64,000 nucleotides of DNA from Deroplatys truncata (taxonomy: Eukaryota > Arthropoda > Insecta > Mantodea > Mantidae). Both the position numbers and the translations under genes were made by a program. The number at the start of each line of letters is the position of its first letter. Position 1 is the stretch's first letter. The stretch is taken from positions 224,397,498 to 224,461,497 of the forward strand of contig CM060978.1 in NCBI GenBank assembly GCA_030765065.1, written 5' to 3'. Below, piece by piece: positions 11,295 to 23,333 of the stretch. Below the pieces are notes generated by a model. That model did no database searches. It saw nothing but the letters and a program-made list of their open reading frames with translations, and was not told where the DNA came from.

Positions 11295-11986
11295 CCAGGA
11301 TAATCCAGAAAGTAACGACCCTTTGGCTTTAATACATTATATATATGTATATATAAGCTTACAAATTAAAGCTTAGCTTGTGTCTCCGCACAATCACCTC
11401 CATCGTTTAAGCATTTCTCAGATCTGTCCTTGATCCTTCCTATGTTGTAGTCGGCTGCCGCCAGTCCATACAGTCGAGCACAATTTCAGCAAGAATTAAC
11501 GAGAAGCGTTTGGGAAAGAAACCTGTAACTTGTCTAGCAGGTATTATGCGCTTATTTGTACGATTTTGTTGTTCAATCGACTTTATTCAAACCATCTGTG
11601 ATGAGTGAAGTATGTCCGGATCAGTTTCGTCATGCACATTTTTTCGTCGATTGTTGGACTTTCACGCCATTTTCTCACATTTCTTTCGTTCATTACTGTA
11701 TCAACATACACTTCCTTTAGTTGACGATAAATGTCTGCAGGTTTTAACTTCCGAAGATTAAAAAATCCAAAAACATTTCTCTCACCTTATCTCACAATCG
11801 GCGGAGCTTTGTAATACTCAGCTCATTTTGAACAATCGCAGAATGCACAATAATAACTTGTTTCGACTGAACACACACAACGCTCAGAAAATATGTCCAG
11901 GAAACCATTCCATGTTGGTCAGAAGCACGATAGCGATCTTTGCTACGGGAATGCGAAAACGATCGTTAGTTCCTGGATTACTCCCG
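11295..11986 (-). mobile_element. Mariner deletion derivative
   Basis: The termini are CCAGGATAATCCAGAAAGT on the left and, reverse-complemented, CGGGAGTAATCCAGGAAC on the right, each flanked by TA (11293-11294 and 11987-11988). Read on the minus strand, the right half carries mariner transposase N-terminal codons (QLKEVYVDTVMNERNVRKW, about 11660-11730). The left half carries the typical C-terminus (RSEKCLNDGGDCAE, about 11390-11425). The catalytic DDD core between them is largely missing and the frame is interrupted several times. The 692-bp length, against about 1.3 kb for intact mariners, agrees with an internal deletion. It is not functional, but its ends could once have been mobilised in trans. 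Confidence 0.85.
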
Positions 11987-13430
11987 TACTAACGGGGTGA
12001 GTGACAAAATATCCATAAAAGAGGCATTCAAATTTGAGATTTTTCGTTATAGAATGGAACAAGCTTCCGCGCAAACGATCTAAACACTAATCCAGTGATT
12101 AGAGAAAAAAAATTAAGTATTAATTTTAACTTCAAAAGGGCTTTTGTTAAGTGAATTAGATATATCTTACAAACACTATGCTGAACAATGTTTCCAAACA
12201 GACTACGCAAGTCAAATGAAACTTTAGCTTCTGTAGTCATTTCCCACCACGTTGAAAATTTATGAGCATACTTCAGGAGTCTAGTATTTAGAGCATTGGA
12301 GCTTTCAACCGGATAATGCTTTACAGTAATATAAAAATGCAAATTACGAGTAGTGCTAAGTCGCACTTTCATATTTTATGTTTTTAAATAGTTGTACGAA
12401 GATGATAGGCACTTGATGTAAAAATTCCTCTATTCCTAGAAACAAAATCAGTTGTTTATATTATTATTCTAGCTGGTTTACCCGACGTTGCTCGGGCAGT
12501 TTTTTATACTCGAATGATATAATTAATTTTATGTACCTAACCCCCGGTCTTATGAAACTACAAGACACTTAAACAAAGAATTAATTAAAACTTTATAATG
12601 AATAAAATAAACGTACTGAGAAAATACTATGCAAAAGCACTGTTGAACAATCACAAATACCATAGTTTTTAATGACGATTTCTCGTGAATGCATCTGAGA
12701 GACTTCCACGTTGTCACATTCGGGCTGCTTATTTATTGAGAAAGTCTCAATTGGGAAGAAATAACAACAGTTTAGATACATAACATAAACATAACTTTGT
12801 TTATTCTCAGTAACCAACACACGTAGAACTACTAAGAAAATACAAGAAAGACAAAACAAAAAAAGAAAGGCCAAATAGCATCAAAAGGGGAATCAGAAGT
12901 AAAATGAGACACTACAAAATTATAATTGTGAACATCCAAACATCGGAGTACGATTGAAGGAATGGATATTAACTTCAACTTATTTATTATTCTTATGTTA
13001 ACAATGTTTGAGCACCATAATCGTCAGTACGATTATTCTGAATCCCTTTGTGTTATTTTATACCAATACACAATAACCATATGAAGATAAATAAGAAGCA
13101 GTGGTGTTTAATTTGTTGCTGTTCATGTTAATACATTGCAAATTTTGTTTAATTTCTCAAATAAGCGATTGTAGTTCCTTTACATTTCCGCAAGCATAGA
13201 CACAAGTAGCAGAACTGTTGTAATTACTTTACTGTGTTGTTGCTTCATGCTCATTGACAGAGAGGAAATCAACGAATATCTGAACTCGCTGTTCCTTTGT
13301 TATTTGTGAGGCCGTGAAAGCTTAAGCAATTATTATTCTTATGTTGGCAGTGTTCGACCTATTCCGATTATCGTTGACAAAGATATACTCGTAGATGGTC
13401 TTGTGAGCTTTTGTAGGCATCACTAAAATT

Positions 13431-13434
<4 letters not shown>
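11987..13434. other. AT-rich intergenic DNA, no gene seen
   Basis: A short perfect hairpin CCCGA-CGTTGC-TCGGG stands at 12481-12496 in otherwise AT-rich DNA. Two minus-strand frames (12028-12372 and 12593-12874) have no recognisable similarity. A phrase TTATTATTCTTATGTT occurs at about 12985 and again at about 13330, so an old duplication or repeat is possible. Confidence 0.45.

Positions 13435-13435
<1 letters not shown>

Positions 13436-13483
<48 letters not shown>
13436..13483. repeat. (AC)n microsatellite
   Basis: About 24 uninterrupted AC units. It is not inside a recognisable family B copy. Confidence 0.95.
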
Positions 13484-13485
<2 letters not shown>

Positions 13486-13969
13486 ACTTTTATATATTAA
13501 AGTTAATGTGCACAATGTCTACTTACATCTTCTTAATATATTTCAATATTTTATCAAAATAAGTTAATTTCTTTATAGTATGGAAACTTATATATAACGT
13601 AACTACAAAGAAAATACTTCCTTACTCCTTTCAAAATTACAACCCTGTTTAAGGCTTAAACGTAAACATCTCTTCGTTAGAATACAGATCGCCTTTTGCA
13701 GCAGGTACGTAATTACTATGTTTCCTTATTTTGCATATTCATAACCCTGGTTAAACAAACTGCATTATAATTACAAACGTTACGTAAACGGATATCTTAA
13801 ATATTCGCATTTAAGACGTTTGAACAGTGTAGAATATGCATTTGCGCCATTAACTGGGGTATGTGGCCTTTAATTATCAGCACCAGCTGCATAAATCTCT
13901 AGCAGCACTTCCTTTATCTATTTCTATTTTTCTTTAACGTCGCTTTCACTGAGACGATTTTTCTGCAGT
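13484..13969. other. Intergenic DNA, no gene seen
   Basis: AT-rich, no supported feature. Confidence 0.5.
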
Positions 13970-14433
13970 AAGAGGAGCCTCCAGTAACTGAAGCACAGCA
14001 CCGCACGAAGGCTATTGTGACCTATGTGAGGAAGGGATGAATGGGAGACTGTAAGGACAAGATGTGGACGACGGCGTTCGCTAACAAGGACGGGGTGCCT
14101 AACGATTCCAACATGACACGTCTAGTGCTCCTACAGGAATGGGGAGAGACTCCAGGAAGGAAGGGGAACCCAGCAGTCCCGCCAAGCGCCAGGAAGAAGT
14201 CTTTCTATAGCGTTAATTCTACCGGCCCGCTGCAACACAAATACCGCCATCGCCTGGTCTTACAACCCTGAAACAGATAAAAGGATATGGACAGGAAATT
14301 CGTGGTACAAGAGGAACCACACCAGCATTTGCCCATCGACCCGGGAAACCACGAAAAAATTGATGGTCAGAGTAGCCGGCCCGAAGGGAATCGAATTAGT
14401 GCCAGCCGAACACGTTACCGCGGAGCCATCTCG
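13970..14433 (-). repeat. tRNA-derived SINE, family 1, copy 2
   Basis: Read on the minus strand from 14433 this starts with an A-box-like AGCGAGATGGCTCCGCGG and a B-box-like TAATTCGATTCCC, then GGTTCCTCTTGTACCACGAA and ATCTGTTTCAGGGTTGTAAG. These are the same blocks in the same order as 7681-8165. The plus-strand frames 14041-14271 and 14287-14574 lie across it and are not genes. A T-run (about 14434-14452) borders the tRNA-like head. Confidence 0.78.
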
Positions 14434-14454
14434 CTTTTTTTTTTTTTTTTTTCT

Positions 14455-15339
14455 GTAGGTTCTTCGACATATGCGTCGTCAGTTTCTGTATGTAGACTAT
14501 GTGACACTGTACTGAAATATCCAACGTGTTATTTACCTGGGACGGAGGGAAACGATAAAAAAAAATCACGCTAAACACTGTGAAAGAGGAAGCCGGGCTC
14601 TTTCGAGTGCGAGCCTGGACCATCTCTCTCGGTCAACGACATTCTCGTGTTAATTAAAGCGATGAAGTTGCAGGTGTTAACAGCAGTCTTACTGGAACAC
14701 GATTTTCTGCGCATTTCGTATGAAAAGCCTTGCCTCATTGATAAATCCTAGTTAGTGAGCTGTTGATACACGCTACACAAAACACTTATTCGTTTGTTCT
14801 TAACGGCCTCGTTAACATCCAGCATGTTGATCAACAAAAGCTGTATTATAATTATTATGTAAATAGCGTTTCAGCTTGTATACACATTAGTGTGAACAGT
14901 TTCCATGGATGCTGACAAATCTGCCGGCCAGTGACGAGCGTCCCCCCGTGGACATGCGCACAATGTAGTATTAATGGCGTTACCATCATTTATGATCGTC
15001 ATCTAGATTAAGCTGTGACTGATCGTTCTTTACGAGTCCCATGTTGACTGTCGCAGCACTGCAAACTTCACGGGGTGAAAGTGTAAATACCTGCCCTCTT
15101 GACTGGTTGGCTTATACATCAAACCCAGTGACGCAATTCTAAAATACAACTTAAAAGCTTTAGTTCAGATCTGACGACGATATTTCATCCCCAATTACAC
15201 ACTTTAGTTGTCCCCGGAGTGTAGGCATCTATGCCCTTTTTTGTGTGATCAAGACTTCAGTGACCATCTTTGAAGCTACCACATGTAATTAATTACTATC
15301 TGTAGTGATCTCATACAACGTTTAGATTTTATCGAATAA
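14455..15339. other. Intergenic DNA, no gene seen
   Basis: Mixed composition with no supported gene or repeat. GC rises slightly at 14920-14960. Confidence 0.5.
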
Positions 15340-15942
15340 AACAGAAAACCCAAATGGCATTTAATTAAATTATTTTATTACTAAAATATTGCAAGCAATA
15401 AATTTATTCCAAGGCTGACAACTACAACGTTTAACATAAACAACAGCAAGGAACTGCAAGCTTACGATAAACTGTGACAGTTTTATTTGAGCCAGCTTGA
15501 TGGTTGTGAAAACGCGACATTTAGGCACTAGTAAAATCAGTGCCTATTTCGTTGTCTCAGGCTTTAGCTTTTTATACTCCCTCGCCCCGATATGCCTAAA
15601 GATTATAACCGAGCTGCTATTGGTTAATAAAACGCGCCAACATTAGCGTCTATTTTTATATCCAATCAAAATTACGAACACATATGCTCTAGGGAAGATA
15701 TTCCCTCCATTTCTAAGAAAAGTGCGCTAATCTGACGTTATTTGCTTGTCTCTTATAATTGATAAATAACTCACCCCCTCGCTACATTGTTGCCCGCTCT
15801 TATTGTCAGTTTCAGTGAGGCCGTGTAAACTTATTTCCTAACATGCTTATAATTAAGAAACATCTCATTGTCATACAATAATGTTAATTTACACTACAAT
15901 CACTCTGGCATTTACATTGTTGTGATACAAAATACTGCCACA
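15340..15942 (-). repeat. LTR-like promoter-bearing repeat, copy 2
   Basis: Read on the minus strand from 15942 it starts TGTGGCAGTATTTTG and follows copy 1 (5480 onward) for about 385 bp, including CCAATAG and a TATA-like GAGTATAAAAAG. After that the two diverge completely. This copy continues with AAATAAAACTGTC and AATAAATTTATTG, which contain poly(A)-like signals. The distal end near 15340 is approximate. It is a fossil, probably a solo LTR of a related but distinct subfamily. Confidence 0.45.
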
Positions 15943-18763
15943 ATTGTACCTTTGTTTTTCTCAACGTCGTCAACTGGTTATCTGGTTTGAATTTCGATTT
16001 CATCTTTTCAACATAGGAAATTACGCCAGACTGTATTTATTTTTTAAACACAATGATTCATATTTTATGAGCAAATTTTATGTAATTTATTTGATTTTTG
16101 TCGTTAATAGTTAAGGCAAACAATTCGAGCTTAGGAATATCTCAAGATAAATAGAGAAAATACAGTCGCAAAATGCTAAACTATTAGCGACAGGCTGTGC
16201 TAATAGGATGATATTCAATTCTTCGCTTTGTTTTATTCGTCAAAAGTGGTATGGTGATTAAAAGTGAAAAAATCAATTTTTTTATGCATGAACATTTACT
16301 TCAACTACTCAACATGAACTAATAGCGACGGGTGTTGTTGAAACAATGTTTCTAGAAATCTTTAAAGTAATTTGTATACATCTGATTAAGATATTAGTTC
16401 CCTTCCATGCCTGACGCATTCCCTGTGGATGTCTCTTGAAATGTGTTCGAATAAAAGCAAATACTCTCCAGGCTGCTGGACAGCACACTGCCTCAGTTCC
16501 GAAAAGGGAAAACTGACCGATGCAACAAAAACAAAAGCGCGCATGGGAACCGGTGAGTCGCGTGGAATCCGGGGGCGGTGCGTTGCAAGACCAGAAAATA
16601 AAACACTGCCGACTTGCGCGCGCAGCGAAGACGCGTTTCTTGTTCAAGCGGCGGCGCTAATTTCGATTTTCGACTCGAAATGACTCCGCCCGCCCAAGCC
16701 ACGTGAGGCCAAACAGGTGAGACGCGGGCATGACCATCAACCGAGGAAATCCAGCGAAGAGAGAAACTTTGCGCTGGAGAGAGGTCTTCCTTGTATAGAT
16801 TCGTTTATTGAGACGTAACGCCTTATCGATCTCCTGCACAGCTTTATCACTCCGCGAAGCAGTTCAAGAAAATTTGAGAGCCGTTAGCAGTCTTTATCGT
16901 TATTTATTGCTCGGCTTATTTTTCCTTACTTAGTACAGCACTGTATGTATTTCATAATACTTATGACCGCACATTCCCTCCAAAATAAAACATTACAGGT
17001 ATTAAATTTATATCACTAATCTATGGTTTACTTCTATATAAAAATAAGCACTAATATTGAGATTACTTTTAAAATTATATTCCCAAGTGTAATCAAACAT
17101 TTATTCGAGATTTGGAAGAAATAAACACAGTAGCTCTTTAATTATATCCTTTGATTTGATTTTATTTATTTTATTTCAATTCCTTGCATCTAAATATATT
17201 TTTTAGACAGCATGGCCTAAAAGTACAACTTCTAACACAGTGCACACGAGCTAAAAGCTATAAATCTCTACTTTTAACCCTTGTATCAGAATCCACTATT
17301 AAGTTGCTATGGCAAAACGTATTATGTTTAGAGATAAATTATTCTAAGCTCAAGAAACATTGGACGAAAAACGCGTTGGTTTATCTTTCCTGCGGCAGGC
17401 TCGCAGTTAAAATCTTGTTATAAAGGACAAATACCAACAGAGCGTATACAAGAGTACTCAAAATAAGATAACACAGAACAGAATGGTGCTAAAAATCAAA
17501 ACTTCGTTTTATTATTTCAGATCTTTAAAATACAAGCTGTTAGATTTCCTTCTCTGAATTATGGCTATGAAATAAGTTTAATATTTCACAGACCCGATTA
17601 TCCTTTCGTGAACTGATATTCATGGTTTCGTGCATTTTAAAAAGATTGAATTCTTCCCTTGTATTTTCCTCCTAAACCAACTTTCAGCCATTCGCAGATT
17701 TATCGAACATAAACTGAAAATTTATTCTAGAAGAAACATTTATATAAAAAATGTTCGCATACAATTACATTCAAGATGTTACTCAGGAAATAATAAAAAC
17801 AAAATAACGAAAGATTTTGGTTTATATGCTAGACTACCAAAACCAAGCATTATCACATCTAAAATACTAAAGAGACAACGATGCAACTCTGATGCTTTAT
17901 TTATAGCATCGTGTTATAGATTTCTAGTAGCATAAAGAAGCCAGCATACATATCTTGCATATGCAGTTTGGGTAGGCAGCTAACATGACACAGCAAATTT
18001 GCTTTCCACGGTTTGGCTAGGTACAAAATGTACTTAGAATTTTCAATGAAGATAAAGTTTATCAATTTTGTTGCTGATGTACCGTCAGTCCTCGTTTGTC
18101 GAGCTAATTTTGCCAGAGATTCTTCTTTTTCCCCTAATCCAGCAGCGGCATCATCCAGTTTTTCCTGTTAACACACGGCGTCCGCTTTTTATTCTATTGC
18201 GTTGCTTTACGAATTGTGAACGCCCACAAAAGCTCTTGAAATGTTGCCCAAAACTGAACAGCTGATTCGTTTCTTGAAAGTTATAGAATATAAAAATGCT
18301 CTGTCTTACATTAAACTTTCGAATCATGCCAAACCGAGAAATAAGACCCAGTAACACGTAGGCTCTCCACAATTCTGTACCTAAATGCACGCTAATTAGC
18401 CTTATTAACTGCCGATGTCTGCAGCTGTACCCGCCGGTTTAAAACATGTCCGCTGCAGGAGAAAAACTAAACAAAGACCCAGGTCATTGCTGTTGTTATT
18501 GAAACGTTGAACAGATTTAACACAAGATAAATATGTACTGTGAAAAATGAGCACAAAATCGCCTGAAATGGTATTATTTCTGTGCAGCTGTGGCGAAAAT
18601 GTATTTAAATATTCTTTGCTAATGCATTTCCAACCAAGTTAAATGACAATTTAGTGGAAATAGTAGTTTATAACCTTATTTCCACTTTATATGCGTTTTG
18701 AAGGTTTTATATTCCTTCTGGATTCTTTCACAGAGGAATTATCGCCCTCTGATAAAAAATATT
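15943..18763. other. Intergenic DNA with a CpG-rich patch
   Basis: The stretch is AT-rich except at 16530-16720, which is annotated separately. Frames at 17184-17423, 17630-17935 and 18068-18265 show no recognisable similarity, and their AT-rich codons match the surroundings. Confidence 0.5.
16530..16720. promoter_or_regulatory. CpG-rich patch, possible promoter or first exon
   Basis: A local cluster of CpG dinucleotides stands out from AT-rich flanks and includes CACGTG and two good splice-donor-like sites, CCGGTGAGTCG (about 16550) and AACAGGTGAG (about 16714). Short frames cross it on both strands without recognisable similarity. An unmethylated host promoter with a short first exon would look like this, but so would a GC-rich repeat fragment. 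No TATA box or convincing start codon decides the matter. Confidence 0.25.
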
Positions 18764-19603
18764 CCTGATGTGTTACACTCACATGACTTTCTCTACTCTT
18801 GTACAAACTATTTTTACAAACGCTTATTCTCCATATGCTACATGTTAATCGAGATATTGAGATGTTAATCTTATTGCTAATTTTCTTGTAGATGCAAGGG
18901 GAATTGGTAGGCTTTAAGCGATAGTCAAATATTAAAGAGCTGGTTGCTATGTGGAGTATTCCATTCTCTTTGCATTACCAGGACAAAAAAAAAAATGAAA
19001 AATAAATTTCCATTTGAGAAAAAGTATAAGTATTGGAAAATTTAAGGAAATAAGAAGCAATATCTCGAAAATGGTTCACTCAACAACAAAAATGTATATG
19101 ACATAAATTGTGTATTTTAACGCGATCTACATTTTTTGTGTAGTAAAATTTTGTGTATCTCATGGTTTACCAGTTATGCAAAAGTCGTTCGCAATGAAGA
19201 ATACTTTTGGAGACATTCACAGAAAATTCGAGATATACAATTCATTTACTGTATAAATGTCTTAAACCTATGGTATTTTATTCAAAAGCGTTAGACTCAT
19301 TTTTGAGAAAATTAAAATTTTCGAAAAATGTTCCATGTAAAGGGTAATCTGGGGTGGGGGGATTTTCTTGAAAACCTACGTGTCGCATCTCTGGAAGATA
19401 CTGAACCTAAATACCAAGTTTGGTGTTTATCCGACTGTTCGTTTCTGAGTTATGCTGTTCACAGACAGACACACACACGGACATGTTTCCAAAAATGCTT
19501 TTTTTGGATTCAGGAGGTCTCAAAACATGTATTTCCGGTGAAATCTCGGTATCGAATTTTTGGGTGGAATACAATACTTCCCCTACGTAGTAGAGAAAGT
19601 AAA
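18764..19603 (+). mobile_element. Family B element, near full length
   Basis: From CTGATGTGTTACACTCAC to GTAGTAGAGAAAGTAA. The first few bases differ (ATTC before CTGATG) and the hairpin region is shortened. The AC tract is short (about 19465-19480). A 101-codon frame at 19328-19633 runs through the right part. The corresponding frame is broken or shifted in most other copies, so coding is not supported. Confidence 0.88.
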
Positions 19604-20707
19604 AATTGCCTTAAAGATGGAAAGACTTGCTAGCATCTTCCACTTTTTATAAATACTTTGGATAGTTTTCCACAAAAAGGCTAATAAAATATTACAAGGT
19701 CGCGTGCTTGGTATCTGTGACATACAAATCAAATAATTTAGCCTCTCCATAGATATAATTTTTATTCTTTAAGGTTTATTAAATTACTCGTTCTTTATTT
19801 CCTGGATACTGGAAGGCAGTTAAACTTCTTTATGTTTGTCACAGTGCGGCAAACGCATGCACCCAAGTCACGCATATCTGCGACAGTTTAACTCACGACA
19901 AATTTCATTTAATTCATGGCCATAAAGCGGGTTGTCCCGCAGCGCAAACTTATGACCGCAAATGCTTCTCTGCATCTTTGCATACACGATTCACCTTTCC
20001 TTGCGAGCTGTAATCCTTATATTCACGGCCCTGATTTTGTTGATCTAAACTGTTTAAAAAATTGCCTATAAAATTACTCTAAATATGTTTAAAAATTATA
20101 TAATAATTAAAAAACTGATTAATCTAATTTATTAAAATTACAGTACAGAAAGCCATGGATTAATTTACATATGGGAATCACTACTATATAAGTAGAAAAG
20201 TAATAATCCGATAATTTAGAAAATGAATTAAAATATATTAAGTTGCTCCTTGTTCTTGTTTAGAGAATCTGAAAGGAAGATCCAGAAAAGTAGATCTTAC
20301 AAAACAATAGCATTTACTCTTGTTAGTTCTCAGATTATACAAAATTAATTGCGAATAAATAGGATTCCACAGCCTTTGCCAGTAAAAACCTAACTGTATG
20401 CATTTATTAACGCAAAAAAGGGAAAAACTGGCTTATTCATCACTAGCATGGAATATAAATTTCATAACTGACAATAGCTACCCCTCAACTCACAAGCACC
20501 CCTTTCCAAGTTAACCAATGCATAGGAATGTGATTTTTTTTTTTTTTTGCAAGAATGCGACTAAAGAATTTAACGTTTCTCTTATTTCGCAGTTCAATGT
20601 TGAAATTTCTTATGTTTGAAAAGTTATCTTTATATAAAATGTCAATAAAATATCTTTATCTAGCTACTTAATGTAAGGCAAGAAAATTATAAAATATCGA
20701 GAAAAAA
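19604..20707. other. AT-rich intergenic DNA, no gene seen
   Basis: No supported gene. A T-run lies at about 20533-20549. Confidence 0.5.
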
Positions 20708-20829
20708 AATGCTTTCTTTGGATTCAGTGTGCCTCAAAACAGATATTTCCGGTGAAATCTCGGTGTCGAATTTATGATTGGAATGCAATACCTTCTCTAC
20801 CTAATAGATACGCGGTAGAGAAAGTAAAA
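20708..20829 (+). mobile_element. Family B right-end fragment
   Basis: It matches the last ~120 bp of the family: GCTTTCTTTGGATTCAG, CCGGTGAAATCTCGGT and a final GTAGAGAAAGTAA. The left part is missing or unrecognisable. Confidence 0.8.
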
Positions 20830-21142
20830 TTTCCTAAAATACAATATGGCATAAAATGACAAAAAATACCTAAGAAATAAGCATTTTCAAAATTTGGGAC
20901 CCATGATAAGTATTTATGCACACGTTAGCAACAATTAAAAGCGAAATGTCATCACGCATCACAATCCTGACCCTGTTAACATTATAAAAGGTTAAGTTCC
21001 TAGAGGTAAAATTTGATATCGCGTTTCCACTGGATAGTGTTTCGGGTCCTCGCGAATCCAAAATAACGGGATTTAAGCCGAACATCTTTTCAGGAGCAAG
21101 GCAGTGGTTTTCATGAAATTCCACATACCTCAATGGAACCAT
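20830..21142. other. Intergenic DNA, no gene seen
   Basis: No supported feature. The 90-codon minus-strand frame (20870-21142) has no recognisable similarity. Confidence 0.45.
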
Positions 21143-21157
21143 AATACGAAGTTGTCG

Positions 21158-21450
21158 TCCTCCGTGGACTAGTGGTACCGTGCTAGCCTCTAAGTTCCCA
21201 AGGTCGCGGGTTCAAACCCGGCGAAGGGTGATGGATTTTTTCGGGCGTAAAAATCCTTAGCACGGCTTCCTTCGGAAGGGAAGCCGGTGGTCCCGTGATG
21301 TAGATTTACGGCACGTAAAAGAACCTCAAGCCTGATAAAGAGGCCTCTGAGCAAAATTACCAGTCTTTCACGCCCAACATAGAATGGGACGCTAAGGACC
21401 ACAGCAGTTAAAGAGCGTCCATAAATAAAACTCAATTTAATTTTAATTTT
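21158..21450 (+). repeat. tRNA-derived SINE, family 2, with target duplication
   Basis: The tRNA-like head has an A box TGGACTAGTGGT (about 21174) and a B box GGGTTCAAACCC (about 21207). The ~200-bp body is followed by a TTTAA-rich tail (about 21434-21450). A target-site duplication of 14-15 bp, AATACGAAGT(T)GTCG, flanks it at 21143-21157 and 21451-21464 with one indel. The intact duplication and tail mean a fairly recent insertion by LINE-type retrotransposition. The minus-strand frame 21190-21435 is a shadow. Confidence 0.88.
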
Positions 21451-21489
21451 AATACGAAGTGTCGTTATTTTATGTGGTTTTCATAAACT

Positions 21490-21490
<1 letters not shown>

Positions 21491-21546
<56 letters not shown>
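21491..21546. repeat. (AC)n microsatellite
   Basis: About 28 AC units with no break. It lies about 25 bp after the SINE's right duplication and not in a recognisable family B copy. Confidence 0.95.
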
Positions 21547-21548
<2 letters not shown>

Positions 21549-22596
21549 GGAGACTAAATTTCATAAATTTGAAATACCGGCATGTTAAATCAAACGTAAA
21601 TTTTAAATTTTTGAATACAGCTGGTGAAGTTATCTTCATATTTACATAAAAAAAACATATCGGTTCATTAAAACATACAACTTAGGGCAAAAAAAAACAA
21701 CCTTTCTGCGTGGTATTAACCATTTCTGAAATATTCACTGTTTTACACATATTTATATTTTCCTCGCAGAGTATTCCCGTAGAACTCGTGCCTGGCTCAG
21801 CATATTTAATATGTATATTTACAAAAATGTAACTGAATCATACAATATATTCATTTGGAATGTAGCACAAGGGAATAATCTAAAATCACTTAACTTTTGG
21901 CAACATTACAATCATTTCATGCTCTCATAATACGCTAAGAGCTATAAAATATTCCCAAAACACCGTGTGAAATACCCGCTATACAAGTAATTAACGATGT
22001 TATGATGTATAATCCGTAATTAATATTACTGAAATTAACATACCTATATTCGGCAGCATCCATAAAATGTGGATACTTCTGAGTGTTAAACTGTTCATGC
22101 CTGACCTTTTATAGCTAAACTGTGTTTTTAATTCTCTCTGACATAAAAGTAGTTGTTTTAAATACAATGATGCGGCAATCTTAGGAAAAACCATGCCCTT
22201 ACATGTAAACAAGTGCAAAAGCATTTTTCAAATTCCATTGTTCTCACCTTGTCTGGTCCTCATACTCTTACTTTCTGAACAAATGCTGCAAAATACCCAT
22301 CAATAAATAATTTGACCACTTCCCAAAGGATCAGCGTTATCGATATTGATGTTAGGTTTCGAGGTAGTGTGAACAATCATGTCATTGCCTTCTTCACAAC
22401 CAGTAAATGTTTTACGCGACTTTCGTAAAAATACCTATAGGGAATATTCAGATCATTAGCGAAAGCTATAGAAACATTTCGTTACATATACAACGTAGCC
22501 TCAGCCAAGCAGTTTGAGACGGGGAGCCTACATTTTAGGCTGAATATATGAATGCGCGCCACTACAGGGAAATTATTTAGCTGTTAGAAACAAATT
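21547..22596. other. AT-rich intergenic DNA, no gene seen
   Basis: No supported gene. The minus-strand frame 22000-22224 is unsupported. Confidence 0.5.
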
Positions 22597-23333
22597 TTAC
22601 TTTTTCTACCACGTACATAGTAGGTAGAGAGGCCGTTGCGTTCCACCCCAAAAATTAGATATCGATATGTCTTAAAGTCCCGTGAATCCCCCCCCCCAAA
22701 TAGAAAAATGTCCGCGTGCGTGTGAACATCATAACTCAAAAACGAAAAGTCAGATAAATACCAAACTTGGTGTTTAGGTTCAATACGCTCCAAAGCCGCG
22801 ACGCGCAGATTTTCAAGAAAATCCCCCGTCCCAACTACCGTTAACATGGAACATTTTTCAAACTTTTTATTTGCTAAATCTGGCCCTAACGATTTAATTA
22901 AAATACCGTATATAAAACATATTTAAGTGAAAAATGAAATGTATATCTTTAATTTCCTGGGAATAAGCCTGTGAAGCAGTAACAGACGGAAACGTACTGC
23001 ACAAAAAATGTAGATCTCATACGATATATTTCCAATAACTTTTTTGTGGCATTAGCCATTTCCGACACATTCGTAATGGTTCGAATTGTTCTACAAAATT
23101 TTCAGCTGTTTCGCGATGCCATGGAAAGAGTACGGAATTTTACGGCCAGCGTATAGCGTCCAGTACTAAAACATTTGAGTATCGCTGTTCCCTTTGCAAT
23201 GCAGTTATTTCCGGAAAGGTTTATTTGGATTAAAATTAAGTAGATAGGAAAATAAACTTTCTTAAGAATAATTTGCGTACAAACTAATAAGAGGGTTAAA
23301 GAAAGTTATGTGAATGTAACACATCAGATTTTT
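22597..23333 (-). mobile_element. Family B element, diverged
   Basis: Read on the minus strand it runs from AAAAATCTGATGTGTTAC (23333) to a final TAGAAAAAGTAA (22597). It has a short CG/CA tract (about 22707-22722) where others have AC repeats and a C-run at 22688-22697. At about 737 bp it is shorter than the better-preserved copies. With the copies at 25076, 26976 and 36719 it seems to form an older subgroup, judged by shared AACGAAAAGT in place of AACGAACAGT. Confidence 0.82.

Noticed and set aside
12481-12496. CCCGA-CGTTGC-TCGGG hairpin as a terminator
   Set aside because: A T-run follows, but a bacterial-type terminator makes no sense in this eukaryotic context. It may be part of an unknown repeat.
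19328-19633. A recurring frame starting MFHVKGNLGWGDFLENLR in family B copies
   Set aside because: The frame crosses the AC tract, whose length varies, and the downstream part is read in different frames in different copies. Both strands are often open because the region lacks stops. There is no sign of selection on codons.
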